Source: Arctopsyche grandis
Lineage: Eukaryota; Arthropoda; Insecta; Trichoptera; Hydropsychidae
Direction: 5' to 3'
DNA: 64,000 nt
NCBI RefSeq assembly: GCF_051622035.1
Contig: NC_135367.1
Coordinates: forward strand, 29,032,001-29,096,000
The notes beneath the pieces were generated by a model, which saw only the letters and a list, made by a program, of their open reading frames with translations, was not told where the DNA came from and did not search any database. The position numbers and the translations under genes are program-made. This document shows positions 1-12,959 of the stretch, piece after piece. How positions within the stretch are numbered: the stretch's first letter is position 1; the number at the start of each line of letters is the position of its first letter.

Positions 1-1937
1 CGCCCCCACACCCCCGAGCCACCCCACCCCTATCCCCGAACAACTTTTCCAACGGTCTCCGCGAAACTTTTGCCGGTTTTGAAAAAGCGCGCCAACCTGT
101 GCGCGCAAGCTCGACCGCCTTTTTCCGCGAAAGGGACTGCGCGCGCAATCGCAAAAACTTTATTGCAATATATTCGCGCGTTTACGACGCGGACGTCGAT
201 TCCAAATAAACACTCTCGGTGTGTGTGACGACCTTTGTTGTTGTTTTTGTTTTATTTCGCTTTTATGGAGCGTGCTGGAGACTTGGAGGTGCGGAATGAC
301 TCTCGTCTCGCTAAGGTTTAATATCCGATGGTAAAGTCGTCGACGCAATTAAACAAATTGTGAAATTTTCGCACGCCTTTATTCCCCACTTTAGTGTCCT
401 AGAGATATTGCCGAAAAACTTTAGGTCCGAATGGAAATATAGACGAGCTCGTAAAACATCAGAGCGAGAACAAAGACGAAGATAAAACACTGCTCGGAAG
501 CCTACATATGTACAGTACCGTGCTTGGAAATCGCATCACTTTCAATTGTTCGATGTTTTCGTTTTTTTTTTAATCACATGTAGCTATACACGAGTTTTTG
601 TTTGGTTTTTTTTTATTTTATTTCAACTATTTAACATGTTTTGCGATTAAAAAAGATTATTTATATTCTTAAATTAAGACGAGATAAGAATTAAAAAAAA
701 AATGTACAATAGGGTATTTTTTTCAAATGTCTCTAACTAAAATAATATTTATATAATATGTATATATTTTTCTATGAATTAAAATACAAAGTCAATCGAC
801 ATAAGACATTAATAAATAATAATCCAATATTTAATAGACCCTAATTTTGCTTTCATGAAGATCTCAACACATGCCGGCATGGACATTACATGACATATTT
901 TTTTTAGCTTTTCTCCCAAAATTTCTTTAAACCATACATTTTCAATAGTTTTTTAACTCATAATGTACGTATATAATTCGTACGCAAAAAACAAAAGTTT
1001 ACGAATGTAAATATGAATAGGCAAAGTCAATTGTAAAACTTAATAATAACAAGCGAAAATTCAGTGGGTGAAGGAAAAATAAATGACACGTGATACGAGG
1101 CTTTAAAAACTTGACCCTAAAATGCTCACGTTCGACACTACATATATACATGTGTATGCAGAAAGAATAAGTGCACGCGTTTGACGTTTGCTTCGGTACG
1201 TATACACAAGTATGATAAGTGCAGATTGATTCGACTCGTGTTTATGGGTGAGTAACTTAGGCAGGCAACACACCTTACTTATGGCTATAACATATGGCTA
1301 TACATCGTACCACCTTTTCACATCGTTCGGATGGCAATTACTCGGATAATTATCTAATCGAATTAGAAAATACATAATTTGTAGTGCGTAAGAATGATAA
1401 AACATAAAAAGTAATTTGGTATCAATACTAAATACACATACAACCAAAATCTTACAATAAAAATTTTTCACGAAAACAATACCTTATCTTTAATATATAA
1501 ATACAACAAATGTACATGTGACATTTCATCTGTTGTTACTCGTATGATTAAAATGTTAATAAGTACATAATTAGAATCATTGTGTTTGATAATTTGCAAA
1601 CATCAGATAAAACACTAGATTTTGACGTGTTAACCTATTTTTGAATTATTGACAGTATCCAATCAACACCTAGCAGTACGTATACATGCCTATGTAATTT
1701 CACAAGTTTGTGAAATTTGTATTGCAGGTATTTTAATGTTTTGTGTCCAAAACCGATTGTTTCCTCCGTCTCATATGTATATTTTTATTATTATTTTTTA
1801 CATTGATTTATTTGTTTATGAAATGCATACACATACACTATGGATGAACTTAATTTTTATTTATACCTATACCTACACACATTTCACTACCAATAGTTCA
1901 ATAAATTGGGTTACATGTCAATTTTTAATATCTGTAA
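1..1937. other. No gene recognised; GC-rich edge then AT-rich DNA
   Basis: The first about 180 bases are GC-rich, with clustered CGCG words and repeated words of the type AAACTTT/AAAGTTT. The rest is AT-rich, with long A and T runs and TACATA-type simple sequence. The only open frames are short and low in complexity, and none resembles a known protein. The GC-rich edge could belong to a promoter or enhancer of a gene left of the window; this is inference. Confidence 0.5.
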
Positions 1938-2662
1938 ATTTTTTTATGTTTTGAAAATCGCTTATATTTTTATTGGCCTCTTCTTATTACTAACAATTTT
2001 ATTCGTTGGCAATTAGTGATTCAGAGTTTAGAAAATAAAACTATCCCTTTTTTCGTCACGTTAAATAATTATAAAAGAGAAAACATGGACCTGAATGCAA
2101 CTTATATTATATTATAAAGACTACCATCGGCAACATTTTTAGAAGGAAGCTAAATTCATTGTAAAAAAGCCCTTCTAACTTTATAAATTTCAGTGTCAGC
2201 CCTATTTATTTCCCACCGCCTTTTTACCAAGTATGCTAGACTCACTCTCTTCAAGAAGAATTATTGCCGTTTTCAAATATTTCTTTACAGTTTTAAAGGG
2301 AAGTATTGACAATCCTTCGATTTTATTGGAACTAAAGTTTTGGGCGCCTGAATGCGGTAGAGCTTTACGCCATCGTTTACTTTTCCAACCTATTCCTGCG
2401 GAAACGTCTGCTTTCAGTAACTCGTCTCTTGTAATCAATCTAGACTATCCGGTTCCTTAATGTGATAGATGAACATTTGGACCTGTTTAATTGTCATGTT
2501 GATGAACCGGTCAGTTTCATGAGATTCAACACGAGTCTATTTGATTGAGATGAATGATTGGCAATTTTTATTGTTCTTTTCTTTTTTTTTTGTAAGACTT
2601 GTGTGACGCATTGGGGCAACCTGTCAGGTCACATTGGTCATAAATAATATTGTTATTATTAT
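1938..2662 (+). repeat. Dispersed repeat R1, copy A
   Basis: About 720 bases recur in inverted orientation at about 15262-16161. The match runs from the sequence around TTTTATGTTTTGAAAATCGC to the stretch around CAATATTATAACC in copy B. Both copies keep a parallel open frame of about 75 codons (here 2233-2460) with nearly the same residues. I do not recognise the protein or the transposon class. It may be a non-autonomous element or the remnant of a larger one. Confidence 0.75.
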
Positions 2663-2889
2663 CATAAAAAATAATAAACAAATATGTAGATTTATTATTT
2701 GCGGTCGGATTTTAGTTCACATTGGGGCCGTTCAACAGCACGGGCCCCAAGAATCCCCCCTTATCGTCAGCCCTGCTTGTCACACATCAAAGCTTCTGAT
2801 TCAATCGAGTGTCGAGTAGGTACAGTATAGTATTTAAAAGTTTGTTGTCGAAATGATGGTGCAATTATAATTATAAGATAGGTAGGGAG

Positions 2890-3460
2890 TAGCCGAGTAG
2901 GGCTTTCCGTGAAAGACGTCGGAGAGCGTGTTGAGGCGTGTGGGTGCAGAGTGGCAGTGGTGTGGTAGTGGTGTGGTGTATCTCTGCGGTAAACATTGCC
3001 TCGTGGCGGCACAACAATAGCCGGCCGATGGACATTTTTCAGTGGCTGTCGGGTCGCGGCAGCGGGCGCTCGTCTGCTCGTTTCGGGTCAGCTTGTGCGC
3101 TTCGTCCTGCGCGCAGCCTGTTGCTGTTGCTGTCCGCGCGAACTCCACGTTCCAACGTCGAACGCCAAACGCCAAACGCCAAACGCCACAATTCGCGAGT
3201 CGCGAGTTCGCCGCGCTACCAACCGGCCGTCTGCACTCCACACTCTACCCACTACCCACTACCAACTACCAACTACCAACTACCAACTACCAACTACCCT
3301 TCCCTCAATCGCAATCGCAATCGCAATCGCAATCGCCTCGCGATCATTTTCAAAAGTGCACGTGCTACCCGCCGTCTCGGACCTGCCAACCTCCCACAAA
3401 AACGCCAACTCCGCACTATGTTATATCACTGGTAAATATATTCACGTTCAAATTAAGTGA
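2890..3460. repeat. GC-rich block with heptamer and hexamer tandem repeats
   Basis: A GC-rich island in AT-rich surroundings. It contains CAAACGC three times near 3165-3190, CTACCAA or close variants about eight times at 3244-3299, and AATCGC five times at 3306-3337. Several overlapping open frames cross it, but they only translate the repeats and are not supported as genes. It could be a promoter or 5' leader region; a possible donor (CACTG/GTAAAT) lies near 3432. Confidence 0.55.
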
Positions 3461-3548
3461 TTAAGTGCGTTTTACATACATACATTTTGTTTTACAATTC
3501 CGCAAGACCGTGTTTGTTCTCTGCAAGGTTATAACGATCGCCGTTAAA

Positions 3549-3940
3549 ATCAGTGCGATAAAACTTATCGCGCCCCGAGACCCATGCGTCAAAGAAAGCA
3601 TACGTAATTATTCAATTTTACTGGCTTCGAAAAATTATTATTGGTTTAAAAGTGACGGTTGTTTTGAAAAGTTGCCAGTGTGTGTTTCGCTAGGTTTTGT
3701 TCGAATTTGTTTCGAAAATCTACATGTTTTATATATATATACATATGTATGTACATATTAATGATTTCGTTTATGATTTGTCGACAGTTTTTGACACATC
3801 CGGACGAGAGAGTACGTACGTACGTACGTAGTTGCGGAAGTGTGCACGCATAAAAGTGAAGTGCGCAAAACTTTTCGTCTTCGCGAGAGAGAAACATATC
3901 TACGACAGTTATGAGTCGACGTCACTTTTCAAAGTTGCGG
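3549..3940 (+). promoter_or_regulatory. Possible promoter and non-coding first exon
   Basis: TCAGTG near 3550 matches the arthropod initiator (TCAGT). About 390 bases downstream, GCG/GTGAGT near 3940 is a strong splice donor. No long coding frame lies between them. The nearest plausible target on this strand is distal antenna, whose coding exon starts just after a good acceptor at 21431, implying a 17.5 kb leader intron. The link is inference and other target genes are possible. A GTAC run at about 3812-3831 is simple sequence. Confidence 0.25.
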
Positions 3941-4712
3941 TGAGTACACAATATATTATTTATTATATATATATATATTTCGATAATGTACGTATCGTAT
4001 CGTATCCGATAGTGAAACCGATAATGGCGTTGACACGCATCCATAATGCATGTGGTCTCGGCATCTCGGGTGGCGTAATGTAAATGTATGATTTTATTGT
4101 CGCCTTGACCCTGCCCTTCGCAAATTAACATTGAAAAGTTTGCGGAACGTGTTGCATTCCGAATACTACATTCGTACATATTGTTCCTCGAGGGAAATCC
4201 GCCCGCCGATTTTACTCAATGAAATTCATTTCCATTCTACGACTCGTATTTACGAGAACAACCCTTTCTAATTATTACCCTTATGATCGCCGGCAATTTT
4301 AGAAATTAAATTTACAATCGGTCTTTTTCAATGTTCATGTCATATTATGTATGTACATATATCTAATTGAATTTTTTTCAAACTGAAATATAAACATTAT
4401 ATTTTAAATCTACGACTAAATTCACTTCTTTTGTTTTCGATTGATAATAATTTGAATTTCAATACATTTATTTCTTTTGTTTTCGATTATTGATAATAAT
4501 TTGAATTTCAATCAGTTTACTTCTTTTGTTTTCGATTTTTGTTAATAATTTAAATATTGCACTAATTACGAAATTTACATTTTTACATACCTCCTTTACG
4601 TTTCACTCATTTCAAAATTTATTTGCCGACATAATATATAATTATTAAAATAAGTTTGTAATTTTTTTCTTCTAGTAAATATTAAAAAGAATAAATCATT
4701 TTTATTTAGAAC
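3941..4712. repeat. AT-rich spacer with three-copy 57-bp tandem repeat
   Basis: Between about 4423 and 4555 a unit of roughly 55-60 bases occurs three times. Each copy carries CTTTTGTTTTCGATT followed by AATAATTTGAATTTCAAT, and the third copy is diverged. The rest is AT-rich with no supported gene. The stretch near 4101-4143 resembles 6669-6716, with a shared core close to CATTGAAAAGTTT, and could be part of a duplicated regulatory block. Confidence 0.6.
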
Positions 4713-5260
4713 TAGGGATTGCAATTTTCCGTTGAATTTCATAAGTCGATAAACGTTAAATGATTTTAACTACTACTGCTATTTACCTATAAATGGAATT
4801 TTTTTACATGGATTAGATAACTGTATTCGGTTACTTTTACTGAAAACGTTAACCTAGATTGGAACATAAATAATTAAAAATAAATCTCAGGTGAATAATG
4901 TAATGTAATTCGTAATAATAAATACATTTTATTCTTTATTTTTAAGTAATCGTATTTATTTATTTAAAGTTTGGACCATTTAAAAGTTTCAATCATAATT
5001 GAAACAACCGTATAATCACATTTATTACAATTTGCTTGGGTCTGTTTTAGCCGGTAAATATATCAATTTTAAATAGCCAAATTTGATACTGAAAATTGAC
5101 ATAATCCATAATACGACATTTGCATCGATTTTAAATGTAATATTACGCAATTATTTGTATGTATATGTACTCGCGATAAAATAGTTTCCGATAATTACCG
5201 GTATATTTTAAAATTTACCTATGGCGAAATTTTAGCGATTTACCGGTATTGCATTCCCTG
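4713..5260. mobile_element. Non-autonomous hAT-type transposon, copy 1
   Basis: The ends are inverted: TAGGGATTGCAAT on the left and ATTGCATTCCCTG on the right. The flanking octamers TTTAGAAC (4705-4712) and TTCTGAAC (5261-5268) match at six of eight positions, as expected for an aged hAT 8-bp target duplication. No transposase frame is present in the 548 bases. A related copy lies in inverted orientation at 42896-43468. hAT assignment rests on TIR style and duplication length. Confidence 0.75.
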
Positions 5261-5384
5261 TTCTGAACGAATTTCATTAAAAGCAGGTGTTTAATAATTA
5301 AGATATTGCTGACCTTTTTTATATTTTTAAGAGGGCAATTTTAAGCTTCACATTATTAGAACAATCTTCATTATGAACTCCGTA

Positions 5385-5930
5385 TTTGATTTTTAAATGC
5401 TTTTTATTATTACGAAATTATGTTCACAATACATCTTATACCTATTTTAATAGCTACTGATCTACTGATCAGTTTCTATTTTACAATTTTAATTCAATTT
5501 TATTAGTAATCATAGTATTATATTATTCTAATGTTAATGTAAAGCATAATAGGAAAAGAGCTCAAAAGCCTATTATGAACTCCGTATACATACATACGTA
5601 TGTATGTACATATTTCTCAAAACAAAAACAAAATATTAGCAAATCGTGGAATTTATACAATAATTTTAAATAATATCAGTATACATTCAATTTTAAATAT
5701 TGATGTCCGTATATATGCTTAAATTTAAACGATTTGCTATAGGGTTTTGAGCTCTTTTTCCTATTTTGCTGTAGATTAACAATAGAATAATATAATACTA
5801 TGATTACTAACCAAATTAAATTAAATTGTAAAATAGAAAATGATCAGTAGATCAGTAGCTATTAAAATACATATAAGACGTATTGTGAACATAATTTCGT
5901 AATAATAAAAAGCATTTAAAAAAACAAAAA
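5385..5930. repeat. Long fold-back (inverted) repeat
   Basis: The left arm (about 5390-5580) and right arm (about 5740-5925) are reverse complements over roughly 185 bases, separated by about 160 bases. Shared words include ACTGATCTACTGATC, TAATCATAGTATTATATTA and AGAGCTCAAAA. A single-arm copy of the same sequence lies at 39009-39205. The loop contains a short palindrome, TACATACATACGTATGTATG and onward, near 5588. No coding frame. Confidence 0.75.
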
Positions 5931-7496
5931 ACGATTTACTAAACAATTGACGAAATATTGAAGTTTAAATATATATAAGAAAATATCTTGTTTTTCATAT
6001 TTATAATGCTATCCTTTGTCATGCAATTATAATATTAGTAAAGAAATTCCCTTAATGAAGAATTATGTCTTAAACTTTTCACTTCTTCAATCGCATTCTA
6101 AAAAATGTATCGCGTGAAAGAAGTAATTTGACACACATTTAATTTTATCATTAATGACTTATTAACAAGACCATTACGCTAATCCAACTAAAACAGCCAA
6201 ACTAAAGCGCATTTTACTCCTAACTGACTACGCGATTGAAATGATTGAGAGTTTTTAACCATTTCGAATGAACCCAAACGATTACGAGTCTTTCGCATTC
6301 CGAAACCACCTGATTTCAATTAACAGAATCAGATTACAAAAGCCGCGTATTCTCGATTCGAACAGATACGTTTCCCAGAAATGCCCAACGTTATTCACAC
6401 CACGTCGACTAAACCATACCATACCATACCACCCACATCATCAAACACATATCATTATCAACACTTTTCGCAAACGAACCTTCTTTCAACCAATTCGAAT
6501 AATCGCGATCGCCGGGGACGAACAAACAAATACACCGTTTAATTGACGATTTCGTATTGTATTTTCGTAGCCAGAACATCATAACAGATTATTGCGAGAG
6601 AGTTGGACAGGGGGTGGGTGGGATGAGGTGGGTCGCCGTCCATACAATAAAACGGGAGAATAACCACCCTTGATCCTGACCTGCCCTCGCCGCAAATGAA
6701 CATTGAAAAAGTTTAGCCATTCGTGTGCACACACACACAAAAATACACGTGGGGATGTGCGCACGTGCGATCAGCTGTTGTTCCCCTCGTATGGGGAAAT
6801 GAGCGTTAACCCGTAAACGACCGACCGGTCTCCCCCACCCGCCCCCTTCTCCCCCAATATTATTTCTGCAAACGTATGTGCATATTGTGTGTAATAATAT
6901 AATAATAACATAATACGAATGTGTTGTAACACGATTATGTCACGAGACTCGCAAGTGTGTATGTAAGTTCGTGCATAAATATATTTGTTTTGAAATGTTG
7001 CGGAAGTTAGTTGCAAAGCGTCCTAACTTTCTCGACGCGAAGGGCCATAATTAACCCAGTGTCACAATTATTTCGCGAAATGAAATCGTTCGCTTCGGTG
7101 CAAAACTTTCCTTTGTCAAGGTCTAGGTGAGGGATTCCGACCGGCTATCATGACGCGGCTCGAAAATTAAACGATTTCGCTCATCTCTTCCGCGAACATT
7201 GAATCTACATGCATAATATTTGGAAAAGTTAATCAGTCACCTATAATGAGATTTGTATAGTTTGTGATAACGCCAGATAATTTTGCATAGCTAATTTCCG
7301 TTTATTGGTGATCCGATCTTTTTATTACCAATTTCCGGTAACTTGCCGGATTTTTCAATCGCAAAAATAAACTACTCATTCTGTAGTTAATATATTCAAA
7401 CAAACGCTAATAAACATTATTTATTACACATAATAAGACAAAAAAAAAATCCAAAAGAAAGATACGACTGGTAATGAATTCTTCATATGTATATAA
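5931..7496. other. No gene; GC-rich block about 6590-7180
   Basis: No protein gene is supported. The part at about 6590-7180 is GC-rich and contains non-repetitive blocks such as the run around 7030-7190. These look more like conserved non-coding DNA than transposon. Flanks are AT-rich. A regulatory role for a neighbouring gene such as distal antenna is only inferred. Confidence 0.4.
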
Positions 7497-7712
7497 TCTT
7501 ATATATAAAACCGAAACGGTGTCTGTAAATCGTTTCTGATTGGCTGTCGTCAAAGTTGTTTTTTGATTGGTCGGTCGTTAAAATTTTTTTTTCAGTTCAA
7601 AATACAAAATAAATTTAATCAAAAAACAAATGAAGATTTTTTTCATGGTTTTCATTTTATTTTCATTTACCGAGCGAAGCTGGGTAGCACCACTAGTATT
7701 TTATATAGGACT
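7497..7712. repeat. Dispersed repeat R2, copy 1 (Helitron-like sequence)
   Basis: About 215 bases resemble 39435-39655 in the same orientation. Shared words include TTCTGATTGGCTG, TTGGTCGGTCGTTAAA and CACTAGTATTTTATAT or close variants, and both pass through a GCGAAGC/GCAAAGC motif. The reverse complement of that motif (CCCGGCTTCGCTCG) also appears at 11756 and 18074. I infer a Helitron-like or other widespread non-coding insect repeat; class uncertain. Confidence 0.55.
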
Positions 7713-9786
7713 ATTTTTTTATTCGTAGATAGCAGCAAAGGAAACATAATTTGATAAATATAAAATAAAACTGAAACTGATAGATTTACTACATCTTCCT
7801 TGTAAATCCGTTCTATAACTTCTATTATTTTCATTATTATACATTTTTTTCTTCTGGATAAAGCACTCGGTCTGACTAATTTTGCCAGAAGATAAAATAA
7901 ATATGAAGAATATGATAAAACGCAGCCTAAGTTCTGTTGATTTACTGGTAAAATTAATAAATTACTGAGCTATTTTCCAGACTAGTTACCGGTTTACTTC
8001 GGTAATGGCCTCCCTTTTACATAAATAGTATATATGATTATCGTAGTATATCATATTCTATTTATCTAAATCTACATATATTATAATATTTGGAAGAAAA
8101 TGAAAAAAATCTTCAAATCCACCAGTGTACCCAAACCCAGATTTGATGACGAACAGTCGATCATAAGTATAAACAATATTTGCCATCGTTTTTATGTACT
8201 TGTGCACTCTAACCGACTCGACACGGTCGACCCCCTTCATCAAGTTCACACCAAGGATTCATCGATGCTATTAATATATTCAGATTTATCTAAACATATG
8301 TATGTCCCTTTAGTGATTTATGCAGCTTTAACGTACACGTACATATACATACATAAATAAATACGCATCACATTTTCCAAGGCTATATTCAAAATGATTA
8401 CCTACGACACTTCAAACGCTTTAAAATGTCTCCTGAAAAGAACAAATTCAGAACACGTGCTTCCATCCAATTACACCCACGTATTTCTATAAATATTATG
8501 TACGTTGTAGTGTTATTACTAAAGCTCTGTATGTACATATTTGCAAAATTTACTAATATTGTAGAATAATTTAAACGCAAACTATTAATAACATCAACTC
8601 TTAAATTGAACTATAAAGTGTCCAGAGGTCAAATTATGAACTTTTACTCAATCCCCGTGCCATCTAGCGGGGTCGATCATCTCCCACCTGATTTTACTAA
8701 CCGTCCAGCTAAAATTTAATTGTTTGCAGAATAATTTGTTTTCTTGGGCATTATCTACGCGTATGCTATCGCAGAGGTTCACAACAAATGTCTTCGACGA
8801 ATGGAAACCAAGATTTAGCGTTTGCCAAGTTTCACGAGACCCAAAAATATCACTTTCGTAATTGATATCATATAAACTTTGTAAGCTGATTTTTCGCATT
8901 AAATAGTTACCTATCCAGTGGTGGCTCGTTTCTTCAAACAAAAACCGTTTTGGCTAAGGTGTACTGCAGTACCCTAGTCCCTATTCAAGGGCCGCGCACA
9001 TACCTATATATGATATAAATCAGCTCCATTTTTATTTAAGTTATATATTAGTTTCACGTTCGTTAGTAAAACACCCCTTCCTAAATTATTCCGATCGCTT
9101 TGAAACTTTGCCAACGTGTGAGGTTTGGCCCCCGATAGAAAAAGTCGTTGGAAAAATTTAATTGTCATAAACATGTTCAAAAATCCAGAATTTTTCGAGA
9201 CGGTGATCGTGTGATTGCCGACATTTTTCGAGACAGTGATTGTGATTTAAACGCCTATAACTTGAACTGTTTTACACCATTTATAAAATTTGCATTGTCG
9301 GTTCTCATATATATCTTTACGTCACTAATAGATCATAAAATGAATGATTAAAAAGTTTATATTATAATGTTTATATGCATGTTATGGCCAACAGCCGCAT
9401 GTATTCCGCCACTTTAAACGCCTTTCTGCTCGGTCTCGTGACCAACGCCGATCGGCGTTTTGCCAACGAGTCCATCAGCCAGCCGGAAATACTAAAAAAT
9501 GTTTTTAGAGTATGTAAAAAATAAACAAGAATACTACCCGCTAAGCCTTTCCAGGTAACATTAAAAAAAAATGCATTGAATATGGGTCGTGTAATCCGTG
9601 TCAATGTTTATAAAGACTGGTTGACACCGGAATTTCTGAATTTATAACCCTAGCAGAATTTCTCGATGGAAATCCGTAACTGCTGAGTATTTTGGATTGT
9701 GGCTTGGCATCTAGATTGTGAGCATTACATTTTAACAACAATGAAGAAAATGGAACTAGCTTTGGAAAAATACATACATACATTCA
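7713..9786. other. AT-rich stretch, nothing recognised
   Basis: Short open frames on both strands show no recognisable domain. CAGTGGTGGCTCG near 8918 matches the left end of the hAT-type elements at 27.3-28.0 kb, so a fragment of that family may start here; no matching right end was found. Confidence 0.4.
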
Positions 9787-10250
9787 TTAAGAGGGCTGTA
9801 CACCCGAAACCTTAATTTTTTTTCCTTTCTTCGATATATATATTGAGTGAATGCGACAGTTGCGCTCCGACCAGATAAAACGTATTTTAAATCGACAAAA
9901 TCGAGGTTTCGTATTCTCCTATTTTTTCCTCCGAAACTGGACCAATTTTAAAAAAAATTTCATCATCGGTATGAGAAAGATATTTTCTGTGCAACTATGC
10001 GCGTATTTTTTTTAAATCGACCGTTAAATAAGCACGCTGGACTCTTTTCGTGGGTGTAAAAAAGAGGCGATTTTATTGATGTTTGGCGGCTCCTAGCTCC
10101 TATAAAAAATAACTAATCAAAAAATAAAACGATAGATGCAACCCAGTGGTGGATATCCATAGCAAAAATAATTTCTCTAGTGCCATAATTGAGGAAGGGA
10201 GAAGTCTAATACGTTTGTATGGACAAGGTGCTGGTGTTTATATTGTTGCA
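9787..10250. repeat. Dispersed repeat R3, copy 1
   Basis: The segment 10024-10240 matches 42428-42605 in the same direction. Shared words include CACGCTGGACTCTTTTCGTG, GTGGATATCCATAGCA and TAATACGTTTGTATGGACAA. The left edge reads TTAAGAGGGCTG. The other copy ends GGTGTCCAGCCCTCTTAA, so the family probably has inverted ends with TTAA at the border. That hints at a piggyBac-like MITE, but the ends are seen in different copies. No coding frame. Confidence 0.55.
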
Positions 10251-11575
10251 AGATATCTTAGACAGTCTAAACACACCTTTACAAAACTCGGAAATCCTCG
10301 GCGGTAGTTATCTAGGATTTGTTTGGATTAGCTACAATTTTTACACCTGCTTTCTGTTGGATTTCTAAATAATTCTAGTTGGAAATGTTGGCAAAATTTT
10401 CAGCGTGGCGGGCTGGCTTTCAACAGAAAAGACGTCAGCACTCACAGGGTTAATCTTTGTTTTCAACTGTCTGATTTCGACTTTCTAGCTTGATTTTGGA
10501 CTGAGAGCGTCTAATCCTAAATGCGATATTCTTCGAACTTTATATTATACTTACTAGTCAAGTCATTTTTTAGAAGCTTTTTATTAGCTTCACTCTCTTA
10601 TTATGTCAAATAGGTCAGGATATCCACAGACTTCTAAAATATTCATTGAAATTGTATGCCTGTATATATACAAGTCAAAATTGTAATTGTCAAATATGAG
10701 CAAAATCAACCTTAATTTGACATCGGGGACACTCTACTCTCAGACTCTCTCCCGTCGGGTAGGGGGACAAATAGTTTTTTCCCGAGGTTGCGGGGGTAGA
10801 CTGCGAACTCCATTCCCCGGAGTCTAGAACTCCCTACTCCCCCCTTAATTAAAATTCACGTGGCGCTAGCGCATTTAATTTCATCGTCCGCGGACCTCCC
10901 CCTCTTGTTCGAGACTTGCCTGGAAGGTCATCAAAAGTTTATTCGATTTCGGCGAACTTTGCGCATTAGCGGGGGGCTCCGGGGGTCTACCCAGGACGCC
11001 CGTTGCGAATATTCGGCAGACGTGAATCTTTTTATAAAATCTTCCGTCGCTGAAATAATACCCATACCCCCCATTCAAACGGATAAACCGACAGAAACCC
11101 TCCCACCCCCACCCCCCCCTCCACTTATCAAATCGCAAAATTTCCTGTAGAAATGGATTTACGATTTGTTTTCCTCTTGTTGAAACGGCTTTGTTACATA
11201 TGTACATACATATATTAATAATAACAATAACGCAGGATATTTTAAATACGTAATTATATTTCATTGCGAGATAAAATATTGTTACGCTAAATCGTCTCAG
11301 TGTACGAATGCATCTGTTCAAGCATATCTGGAAATATTCAAGTCATAAAATAATAAACCCAACCGTACTTAGGTTGAAATTCATAAATATTATTATTCAA
11401 CAATTGAAGCCAAATTTAGTATTATTTTATTTCGAGATAAAACATTGCTATAAAAATTGTATAAAGATTGTATTTTATATTGCTATAAAGATTGTATGAA
11501 AATTTTGGCGAACATTTTTCGCCTATAGTCAATGAATACACGTTCGGTGGTGATTTTGAAAATAATACTGATCCT
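10251..11575. other. No gene; GC-rich block about 10720-11150
   Basis: 10720-11150 is distinctly GC-rich with C-rich and G-rich runs and words such as CAAAAGTTT and CTTTGCGCATTA. Open frames across it on both strands are short and not protein-like. The remainder is AT-rich. A candidate regulatory block; no direct evidence of function. Confidence 0.4.
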
Positions 11576-12377
11576 CATGGCCGTAGCCGAGATTTTTTAG
11601 GGGGTAGGGGCTAAAACAAAAGTTTAAGTACCCCCCCCCCTTCACACACACAAGCGAATAATAAAAAAAAATTATATTACCTTTTTTTTCGTTCGAAAAT
11701 TTTTTGAAAAAATGTGTAGTGTATACATATGTATATTAGACTAGCTGTATTACCCGGCTTCGCTCGCCATTTGTAATATAAACCGCTTGAACATGACTAA
11801 TCTAATTTTAATAAATTTATTTGAATAGTTTTATTTTATATAAATTTATTTGAATACTCATTTGATTTTTTTATTAAATTGACTTCCGAACAAACAAACA
11901 TATATAGTAAGTCTCTTATAAAAAAATATATGTATACCAGAATCCGGCGCATGCGCCCCCTAGGGCTTCGCCCCCGGTGCAAAGACGGCTCCTTTTGAAT
12001 CGAATCATTTGTTCGATGACGTCACAGATTTATGAACCAACAATTTAGATTATGTAAATATTATAAATAAATAATATTATGTAAATATTGTTAATATTAG
12101 ATTATGTAAATATTAGAGACATACTCTTCGAGAAAATAAATATATCCGGGGAATTCATTCCATTAGAATATGAAGATGAATTCATTATATTTGTGACTTT
12201 TTCGGAGAAAATTATCAAATTAATTTTTCAATTTTTTCTTCTTGTTTTTTCAATAAAATAAGCAAAAATACGTAAGGTGCAAAGAATTCACTCACGATCA
12301 TGGGACATATCTTTAGGGGGTTGGACTGGCGCCCCCATAGCCCCCCCCCCCCCCCCACCACTCCGGCTACGGCCGTG
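11576..12377. mobile_element. hAT-like non-autonomous element, 802 bp
   Basis: The left end is CATGGCCGTAGCCGAG and the right end is CTCCGGCTACGGCCGTG, which are inverted copies. Flanking octamers CTGATCCT (11568-11575) and CTTATACT (12378-12385) agree at six of eight positions. The interior holds C-rich runs near both ends, including a long C tract at about 12341-12357. A foreign fragment near 11745-11950 contains CCCGGCTTCGCTCG. No transposase frame. Confidence 0.65.
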
Positions 12378-12923
12378 CTTATACTGATAATGAATGCATA
12401 CGAAAAAGGAATAACTGTCGTAATATCGACTTGAAATACAATACGTACATATGTATACAATGGAAAAAAATATTTTTGATAGCCGAAAACGAACCTCTTG
12501 AATTGAAATTCACGCGTGCCCGACCAAAGCAAAGCGTCTATACATAGTTTGTAACAAAATAATGTTTTTAAGTTTGAATTCAAACCTTATACCAGTGTTT
12601 TGTTAACAATGTGACATTTCTTGAGAACTAATTCAATTTAATTTAATTGTTATAGGAGATACATATAACGCACCAATCATCCAGTCAGCGCTACGAGCGA
12701 CTTAACTTGCATCCGTTACAAATCACTATGTAAAAAATAACACATGAGATGTAAGTAAAGCGTGTACATATTTACATTATATATAATTTGATTATGTTTA
12801 AATTGCTAGAAACAAACACAAAATGCTGCTTATTTTTCCCGCTTTATGATTTTATTTAAAAAAATATAATTTAATAATCACACCTTGCACTGTTACATTT
12901 CCAAGTATGCATATTATATAATA

Positions 12924-12959
<36 letters not shown>

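Noticed and set aside
2938..3464. Three overlapping plus-strand frames of 140-165 codons
   Set aside because: They translate the CTACCAA, AATCGC and CAAACGC tandem arrays in all three frames; no frame is favoured.
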